From: Amia ocellicauda
Taxonomy: Eukaryota > Chordata > Actinopteri > Amiiformes > Amiidae
NCBI RefSeq assembly: GCF_036373705.1
Contig: NC_089858.1
Coordinates: 29,656,249-29,720,248, forward strand
Direction of reading: 5' to 3'
DNA: 64,000 nucleotides
Position 1 is the first letter of the stretch; each line of letters opens with the position of its first letter. Shown piece after piece: positions 60,601 through 64,000 of this stretch. Made by a program: the position numbers and the translations under genes. Under the pieces are notes generated by a model. That model made no database searches and had not been told where the DNA came from. It saw only the letters and a program-made list of their open reading frames with translations.

Positions 60601-61626
60601 CATATAACAAATGATCAGATCCTATAGGGATAGTGCACCTTGGTAAGGGTGGTTTAGAACAGGCTTCAAGGCCTTGCACAATAATTGACAGCTCAATCTG
60701 TTTTTGAAGTAAGCTGCATTTCTGAGGTCTGTGGTATGCTATGGAAACATCCTGTTATGCAATGAGGTCATTCAGATTACTACAAATCAATCGAAACACA
60801 GAGAAACTGTGCAAAATAACAGAAAAGCGATTTCGTTGGGTGAAATCATTTTAGGAAAAAAACTGCAATTTTCAGGGTTCTCAAAAAAAGTCTTATTCTT
60901 CTTCATGTATTTAACATCTTGACTTTTGATGGACAGTAAAAGGTTGAAATATGTCTCAATCGTTTTTCTGTACATGGAGGGTGTGAGATGCCTTGTGTTT
61001 GGCCCTTTGACCCATAAAAGGAGGTCCATTTGACACCATAACAACTAGGGCTTTTTAACAGGAACAGGGAACAGAAAAATAAAGCCCCATTTGTCTTTGT
61101 AGTGAGAACAACGCAGATGAGAAAAGACACGTTGAGTTTGACAGAGCTTAACGGTGTACTGTAAACACAGCACTCAAGAAGGAAAAAACATGACAGGTTT
61201 TGAACATGAAACAGCTGCAGGAAAACCCTGGGAAGTAGCAGAAAAATTATGAAAACCTGTGCAATGTCAACCATCTCAAACTAACCAATTTAAAATAAGA
61301 GCCAAAGAGCGAACAAAAAGTTCCAAAACATGTTTTTTTTTTTTTTTTTTTTTACAACGTCCGATAATACAAAAAGACGAGAGAGGCTGCATTCCCCAGA
61401 TGTGCAAGAAAAGCAGCAATGCACAATTTAACTCAAGCATTGCTCAAGATTCCATTGCAGCCATGTCAGGGTGAACTTGGACTGGAGCTCAGATCATCAG
61501 GACCATAGTCTCAATGGTGGGTAATTACCAGCTTTCTGCTTCTGAGGCTTCCTCTTAACCCTGGGCCCCACTCCCTGGCCTTCTTTCCACCCCATCTTCA
61601 TCAGCAACTCAACCCCAACCGAGATC
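45635..61626 (-). CDS. gpatch1: G-patch domain-containing protein 1 (N-terminal exons outside window)
   Basis: Sixteen exons: 61529-61626, 60418-60476, 59767-60012, 58781-58931, 57937-58016, 56229-56433, 54333-54632, 53616-53794, 52983-53110, 51650-51792, 50590-50783, 48936-49152, 47918-48031, 47524-47627, 46277-46422, 45635-45662. They sum to 2392 nt in frame (796 aa); human is 931, so roughly 150 N-terminal residues are missing. The G-patch opens the visible part (ISVGVELLMKMGWKEGQGVG). Conserved blocks follow: DDYAPENVTFAPKD, DEEPGDGLFGWTAP, IYPPPNLPRDYRPVHYFRP, DPQMTEWERGRERDEF, KMFGKLTRETFEWHPDK and VGLPKVKRDKFSVFNFLT. The C-terminal part is an acidic/serine tract (SSDEKSSSSSEE), EEEEFGPRLPP, a long Lys/His-rich tail, and the end LLRRMKSLRGKK with TGA at 45635-45637. 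G-patch proteins activate DEAH helicases; GPATCH1 is a nuclear spliceosome-associated protein paired with DHX35. Confidence 0.94.
45671..45701 (-). repeat. Polypyrimidine (CT/CTTT) tract before the last gpatch1 exon
   Basis: On the minus strand a run of CT units ends about 5 bases before the TGACCAG acceptor of the last exon. It serves as an unusually long polypyrimidine tract. Confidence 0.7.
48689..48850. repeat. Dispersed repeat with CAGTGGTTCT...GGTCCTGG end
   Basis: Starts CAGTGGTTCTTAACCCCTGG, a common opening in fish interspersed repeats, in the gpatch1 intron between exons 48936-49152 and 47918-48031. Related openings occur near 11856, 54701 and 56808. The far end is not defined. Confidence 0.35.
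54701..54740. repeat. Dispersed repeat fragment (CAGTG...GGTCCTGGAG)
   Basis: Reads CAGTGCTCTCCATCCCTGGT and then CCTGGAGAGACC. It matches the opening of the copy at 56808 in 19 of about 25 positions. Intronic in gpatch1. Confidence 0.35.
55499..55511. repeat. Poly(G) run
   Basis: About 13 consecutive G in a gpatch1 intron, preceded by AAAG. Confidence 0.8.
56808..56850. repeat. Dispersed repeat fragment (CAGTGGTCTCCATCCCTGG)
   Basis: Same opening as the copy at 54701. Both lie in gpatch1 introns. Length and far end are unclear. Confidence 0.35.
59190..59291 (-). repeat. 39-bp near-perfect inverted repeat (fold-back hairpin) in a gpatch1 intron
   Basis: Arms at 59190-59228 and 59253-59291 are inverse complements with 2 mismatches, separated by a 24-nt loop. 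It lies in the intron between the exons 59767-60012 and 58781-58931. It is either a small fold-back element or a hairpin RNA precursor; pairing does not extend beyond the arms. Confidence 0.85.
61333..61353. repeat. Poly(T) run, 21 nt
   Basis: About 175 bp below the G-patch exon on the plus coordinate, within the next gpatch1 intron. Confidence 0.85.
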
Positions 61627-64000
61627 CTGAGAGGCAAAAAAACAAAAAACAAAAAACAAACAAAACGCATGAATTAGGTGTCCTTAATGAACAGCTGGGA
61701 GATCACAATAACAGTAACAGCCAAGAGGGTAGTAACAGTCTTTAAGTGATTGTGCTACACGGTAATACTTTACTAAATACTAGGCATTGATATTACAGTA
61801 TAACAACGCTGAAGGGGAATGGAAATGTAAAAATTGAAATGTATAGTTAAAAAAAAAAAAAAAAAAAAAAATGAAATAATGAATCAGGAAACTAAATTAT
61901 AATCGTTACAGCAAATGGATGTTTTGCACACAAATTATAATCTACTCACACTGCCCTTGTAAGAAAAGCATCACTTGCAAATGAAACAGAAAGCCTGTAC
62001 TTTCTCTTCAAGGTTTCCTTCCGAATACAGTTTGAATCCAAAGCTAGTCTGCAGTTTTCCCATTAGAGGCTTCAGTGTAACCTTCCCATTTGTACGCAGA
62101 TACTGTACTGTAGCTCTTGTAATGTGATCTCTTTCATGATTCACAATTATAATTTCTACACTTGAAGCGCTGAGCTGGTCAGTTTGATACATTTAATTTG
62201 AACTACTCTGTGCTCCTGAATACTGTGGATACCCATTCTTGACTTTTCATAAATATATATATTAAATATGCCTACGGCATTTTAGCTGGATAAACGCAAA
62301 TCAAGTTCAAGTCACAATCTCTACCTGTCTGCAGTCTTTCATGTGCTTGAAAAACACACGCATTGCACAACATTACAAGTGTCTTCTTACAACTGTAGTC
62401 AGATTCAGTAGACACAGTGATTTGGCTACGCCACAAAAACATTGGTTTCATTTCTTTGTTTTGACTGTGCAGTGTCCACGTTTAGAAACAAATAAAGCGC
62501 TTTCATTTTATTTATTTTACCAATCATTTTAATTTTTTATTTTCATATTTCCATTTAAATCCCCTACTCCATTTGTGCTAGTTTTATTCGATCGTTTGCT
62601 TTTCATTATTATACCAGAGTTTAAAGAGCTATTGGTTAAAATGAGCAGTTTTGGCTCTTGTAGGCAGTTCAAAATGCCGGGTCTTTTAGTGTTAAGGTAT
62701 AATCACCAGTCATTATAAAAAAAATCTGCTCGATTAAATAGAGAAAATTTGGATTGTCAATCAATTAATTAGATGATTTATAGACGCGATTAATCACGGC
62801 AGCACTCAAATTACAACTCTTCTTCAATACCACAAGCTGAAAACACCAGGCTAAGACCATTCACTTATGAATAAGAAAAAAATACTCTTCTCCTTATCAA
62901 TCCTTTTAAGTAATACCCCTGCAAAAAGGAGAACCCCTGTAAAATAATTTTCCTTATATTTTATTTACATTGCTGGGACTGAAAAACAGCAAAGCATCAG
63001 TTGGCAAAAGATGAATATAGTTAACCGGATTATGCTGCATATTACAAAGGAGTATGCCCCCCCCAGTCTGGTATGCAGATCTTCAACACTTCAAAATCAG
63101 CTGACAGGTTTGTCTCTTAAACTGAAATATAAATAGAAAGGTTGCTACGCAGTCTGCCTGTCAGTACTACAGGTTCCTTTGCTTTATATTAAGTTCTCAC
63201 AGGTTCATGGACTCAGTCTGATGGATTTTATAGAGAATGATAATGTTTTGCCATTACTAAATATCCTGTTTGTGCTTAGCAAAACAACCCCAACCATTTA
63301 TTCTCGGGGCAGAACATTTCAAATCTATTTTAATGGGTCAATGACTATCTTTTAAAAATGGTCTTTTGGAAAATACCTTTTGTATATTAACCACATTCTC
63401 ATCCTATCACAGGTCACTATCTCTCTGACTGTGATAACATCTGGAACAAAATGTATCTGATATGGCGGGAAGTGAAACTGAAATGCATGTTTGAGAGGGT
63501 TAGCTTTGTTCCTTTGCACAATTAGTGTTTAATTTTAGTTGTATTGTTGTCTGTGCTTCAATGTTTTTGTTTGCTGTATTTTCTGCATCTTTCCATTGGC
63601 TGGCTCTTTCTTTTCCCAGATATTCAAATCCAGTGCTCTGACTTAGAGGAAAATACGCACTCCATTACCAAGGTAAAACGCTGAGTAATAGTATTAACTA
63701 AAAAAAAAAATGTTTTCAAATGGATGTTAGTTTTATTTTTTATGTTTTGCATTAGGCAATGGTCTAAGTAGTTTTGCATAAGTAGGATTTCAGAGAGATG
63801 GTCCGGGTGTCCCGATAATTTGACAGAGTGTAGACAGAGAGAGTTTCTCACTGTTCAGACAAAAATGTCAATTTCTCAATACCAAAAATGTTGTGTGTGA
63901 TTTCACATTTATTCATGAAACAGAAAAAGAGGAAGTTACAGGTCTAGAAATTGGCAAGCGTTGAAATATGAGCAGCATTCATCGCTGTGTGTGGAGGAAT
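61627..64000. other. gpatch1 intron upstream of the G-patch exon
   Basis: No exon for the segment before the G-patch (about 150 residues in human) was recognised here on the minus strand, so this is taken as intron. It holds a 24-nt poly(A) run at 61848-61871 and otherwise AT-rich sequence. The open frames at 61971-62192 and 63624-63851 show no relation to GPATCH1. Confidence 0.45.

Overview
This 64 kb window is nuclear DNA of a ray-finned fish. The evidence is spliced vertebrate genes on the minus strand, a canonical tRNA-Thr(AGT), several Tc1-like transposon families of the kinds common in fish, CR1/L2-type LINE fragments, and many CA, AT and TAA microsatellites. I cannot name the species. 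Base composition is AT-rich, except for a CpG-rich patch at about 20.5-20.8 kb and a GC-rich patch at 5.8-6.2 kb.

All recognisable genes are read right to left. Sixteen exons of gpatch1 (G-patch protein, pre-mRNA splicing) run from 61626 to the stop at 45635; its N-terminal exons lie beyond the right edge. Next is a complete 11-exon wdr88 (42791 to 32189), a 397-residue seven-WD-repeat protein ending in a CxxC...CxxC module. Its promoter has an almost perfect RFX X-box 103 bp before the ATG. A tRNA-Thr(AGT) follows at 31350-31423. Then comes a gene I cannot name (30621 to 22480, perhaps to 21867): a secreted CAP/SCP-domain protein followed by a CRISP-like hinge, an EGF-like module, a ShKT-like six-cysteine module and another EGF-like module, possibly with a C-terminal membrane segment. 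Finally, a single 76-nt coding exon under a CpG-rich promoter (20073 to 19998) looks like exon 1 of lrp3. The order gpatch1-wdr88-lrp3 on one strand matches human 19q13.11, where I know of no CAP gene between WDR88 and LRP3.

The left 20 kb is probably lrp3 intron 1 and is rich in mobile DNA. From the left edge it holds the 5' half of a Tc1-like element, whose open frame is cut by the window edge; a decayed 1.1 kb element with 49-bp terminal inverted repeats and a relic Myb/SANT-like segment (PIF/Harbinger-like); a 3' fragment of a second Tc1 family; and a full-length but disabled third Tc1 family (8681-9921). A fourth, apparently intact Tc1-like element (24161-25739) sits inside an intron of the CAP gene. 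It has about 200-bp IR/DR termini, a 42-bp perfect hairpin before the ATG and a 337-residue transposase with all three catalytic acidic residues. CR1-type LINE pieces lie in a wdr88 intron (35765-36185) and between wdr88 and gpatch1 (43119-43260).

Exon joins were made by eye from splice signals, codon phase and remembered family sequences. Phases agree across every junction of gpatch1, wdr88 and the CAP gene, which is the main internal check.
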